NCBI GenBank assembly: GCA_035298385.1
Contig: DATGYC010000109.1
Span: 1 to 14,769 of the forward strand
Reading direction: 5' to 3'
Length of the DNA: 14,769 nucleotides
Origin: DATGYC01 sp035298385
Lineage (GTDB): Bacteria; Bacillota; Sulfobacillia; Symbiobacteriales; Symbiobacteriaceae
Shown here one piece after another: positions 13,367 through 14,769 of this stretch. Within the stretch, counting starts at the first letter, position 1; each line of letters starts with the position of its first letter. The notes below the pieces were generated by a model, which was not told where the DNA came from, did no database searches, and saw only the letters and a program-made list of their open reading frames with translations. Made by a program: the position numbers and the translations under genes.

Positions 13367-14269
13367 ATGAAGATGAAACAAGATGTGACGCCGCCGGGCC
13401 TTGAGCTCATCCGCCCGGGTGGGGGCGCCGGGGAAGGCTACTCCCCGCTCCTCTGGCTCCATCGGCCACAGGTCGGCCCTGAGGCAGGGAGCCCCTCCCC
13501 GCTGCTCGGGTTGCGCCGCCCGCGGGTTGGCGACGAGACTGCCGCCCCCACCGGGCGGCTCCGCCTCCGGCGCCCCACCGTCGGCAATCGCTTCGGACTC
13601 TTCGCCCTGGCCATCCTCATCGGTGGGCTTGGCCTGATCGCCACCGCCGTCGCTGCCGCAGATATCCGGGCCCGCTGCGACGGGAACACCCCGGTCATCC
13701 TCGAGCGCCCAGCCGGGACGGAGTACGTCAAGGTGATCTGCACCAAGGGGATCCCCGAGTTCATGGTCGAGCCCGACGCCCCCATCCCCGTGATCGACCC
13801 GGTCAAGTCCGGGCGCTCCGCGGCCATGCCGACCGACTGGGGCGGCTGGGTAACGGTCTGGCTCAACGGGCGCCCCCTCAAGACGCCCTACGATCCCGTC
13901 CGGGCGATCCCCGAGCCCGGCGCCTACCTGGCCAAGTCCACCAACCGGGTGATGATGCCCGTCCGGTTCTTCACCGAGGCCTTCCAGGGCCGGGTCATCT
14001 GGGACGCCACCAAGCGCGAGGCCGTCCTCTACCTCCAAGGCAAGCAGGTCATCCTGCAGGCTGACAAGGCCGAGGCGAAGGTCGACGGCAAGGTCGTCAA
14101 GCTCGACCAGAAGCCGGCCATCTTCCAGGATCGCCTCTTCGTCCCGGTCCGCTTCCTGCTCGAGTCCTTTAACGGCAAGGTCGAATGGGACCACACCAAC
14201 CGCTCCGCCCGCGTCGAGCTGGTGGGCGCCACCTGTGGCTCGCCGATCTACTGTGGGGAGGTGCGGTAG
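13367..14269 (+). CDS. Membrane-anchored copper amine oxidase N-terminal (stalk) domain protein with cytoplasmic repeats
   Basis: This 300-aa protein has AAGGGGG 8-10 nt before the ATG. Residues 1-76 are cytoplasmic and contain four copies of L-x-L-x-R-P-x-(V/G)-G, beginning at residues 12, 29, 47 and 65 (spacing 17, 18, 18); the last three follow the motif strictly. A membrane helix (about 77-98) follows. The outside part has two copper-amine-oxidase-N-like units ending in the family signature: VMMPVRFFTEAFQGRVIWD (195-213) and LFVPVRFLLESFNGKVEWD (257-275). Four Cys (104, 125, 290, 296) flank them. The stalk domain is a wall or surface scaffold in Firmicutes and has no copper or oxidase activity itself. 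Its place in the Tad operon suggests a role in anchoring or guiding the pilus through the wall, which is inference. Confidence 0.85.
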   Translation: MKMKQDVTPPGLELIRPGGGAGEGYSPLLWLHRPQVGPEAGSPSPLLGLRRPRVGDETAAPTGRLRLRRPTVGNRFGLFALAILIGGLGLIATAVAAADIRARCDGNTPVILERPAGTEYVKVICTKGIPEFMVEPDAPIPVIDPVKSGRSAAMPTDWGGWVTVWLNGRPLKTPYDPVRAIPEPGAYLAKSTNRVMMPVRFFTEAFQGRVIWDATKREAVLYLQGKQVILQADKAEAKVDGKVVKLDQKPAIFQDRLFVPVRFLLESFNGKVEWDHTNRSARVELVGATCGSPIYCGEVR

Positions 14270-14769
14270 ATGAAGCTCAAGCGCTGGCTGCTCGTCACCC
14301 TGACGGCCCTCTGCACCTTCTCCATCACCGCCTCGGCCGCCCCGGTCTATACCGAGGACGTCACCGACTACGGGCGGAACCGAGCCCGCAACCACTACAC
14401 CCCGAGCGAGCCCGAGTACCCGCTCGCCAAGGACGCCCGGGCGATCTGGGAGGTGCCCCTCGGCCTCTCTCGCTCGCAGCCCCTCGTCATCACCCGGGAC
14501 CTCAACGGCGACGGTGCCGCCGAGGTCCGCATCTACCACCTCGCCGGGGACAAGCTCTGGGCCCTGAACGGCGCGATCATCCCCACACCCCGGGCAGACG
14601 GCCAGTCCGTCGACTCCTACATCGCCCAACTCCGGCGGGAGGGCTTCATCCTCTGGTCGACTCCGGCCGAGGCGCTCTGCTCCTCCCCCGCCACCCGCAC
14701 CGATGATCTCCTCGCCCTGAAGTGCGCCAACCTGGACCCGCGCAAGGAGGTCCGCCCCTTCGCCTCCTC
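14270..14769 (+). CDS. Secreted protein of unknown function, 3' end beyond the right edge
   Basis: The frame is open for 166 codons from the ATG at 14270, directly abutting the previous stop. GGGGAGGTG is 6 nt upstream. A signal peptide occupies residues about 1-24 (basic KLKR, hydrophobic core, ASAAP). Residues about 70-100 (VITRDLNGDGAAEVRIYHLAG and KLWALNG) resemble an FG-GAP/VCBS-type repeat with a Ca2+-binding DxNxDGxxE loop, as in exported beta-propellers. It is the last visible gene of the Tad operon and could be a pilus-tip adhesin or an exported cargo protein; both are guesses. It shares the 'KLW' beta-blade style with the secreted protein at the left end, but homology is unproven. 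Confidence 0.75.
   Translation, partial: MKLKRWLLVTLTALCTFSITASAAPVYTEDVTDYGRNRARNHYTPSEPEYPLAKDARAIWEVPLGLSRSQPLVITRDLNGDGAAEVRIYHLAGDKLWALNGAIIPTPRADGQSVDSYIAQLRREGFILWSTPAEALCSSPATRTDDLLALKCANLDPRKEVRPFAS

Noticed and set aside
13316..14629. Minus-strand 437-codon frame opposite the stalk-domain gene
   Set aside because: It is a shadow frame of Gly/Asp/Leu-rich composition; the plus strand carries the stalk-domain signatures and proper ribosome binding sites.
1..14769. Insertion sequences, integrases, att sites, tRNA or rRNA genes
   Set aside because: No transposase or integrase motif, target-site duplication, or tRNA cloverleaf was recognised on either strand.

Overview
The window is GC-rich bacterial DNA with 13 protein-coding genes and no RNA genes that I can see. 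The organism is probably a high-GC, single-membrane (monoderm) bacterium of the Firmicutes type, for example a Symbiobacterium-like lineage. The reasons are strong AGGAGG ribosome binding sites with ATG/GTG/TTG starts, a copper-amine-oxidase N-terminal ('stalk') domain protein typical of Firmicutes, a Tad locus with no secretin gene among its neighbours, and a lipobox lipoprotein. The genus is inference only.

The left part (1-7393) is transcribed leftward. It holds the 5' end of a secreted fibronectin-III-like protein (1-1312, runs off the edge); two tandem secreted zinc-peptidase paralogues of the M15/DUF882 type, each 288 aa (1422-2288 and 2522-3388, about 66% identical by hand alignment); a 959-aa P2-type Ca2+-transporting ATPase (3632-6511); and a lipoprotein with a second, C-terminal membrane anchor (6638-7393). 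The gaps between these genes are rich in hairpins. Both peptidase genes end in the same 12-bp stem with different loops. A G/C-rich terminator hairpin occurs twice. A 53-bp unit forming nested hairpins is tandemly duplicated across the 3' end of the ATPase gene.

A 340-bp divergent intergenic region (7394-7733), AT-rich on its left side, separates the lipoprotein from the right part. It carries candidate promoters in both directions, two palindromes that look like operators, and a possible structured leader.

The right part (7734-14769) is one rightward operon with gaps of 0-15 bp or short overlaps. It encodes a Tad/Flp-type pilus or secretion machine: CpaB/RcpC (SAF domain), a CpaE/TadZ-like ATPase without a receiver domain, the CpaF/TadA motor ATPase, the TadB and TadC inner-membrane platform proteins, a TadE pseudopilin and a TadG-like N-terminal protein. 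Two less usual genes follow. One is a membrane-anchored double copper-amine-oxidase-N (stalk) protein whose cytoplasmic tail carries four copies of an L-x-L-x-R-P-x-(V/G)-G motif. The other is a secreted protein that runs off the right edge. No flp pilin or prepilin peptidase gene is in the window. The final two genes are the best candidates for undescribed parts of a monoderm Tad system. I did not find a clearly new defence or enzymatic system.
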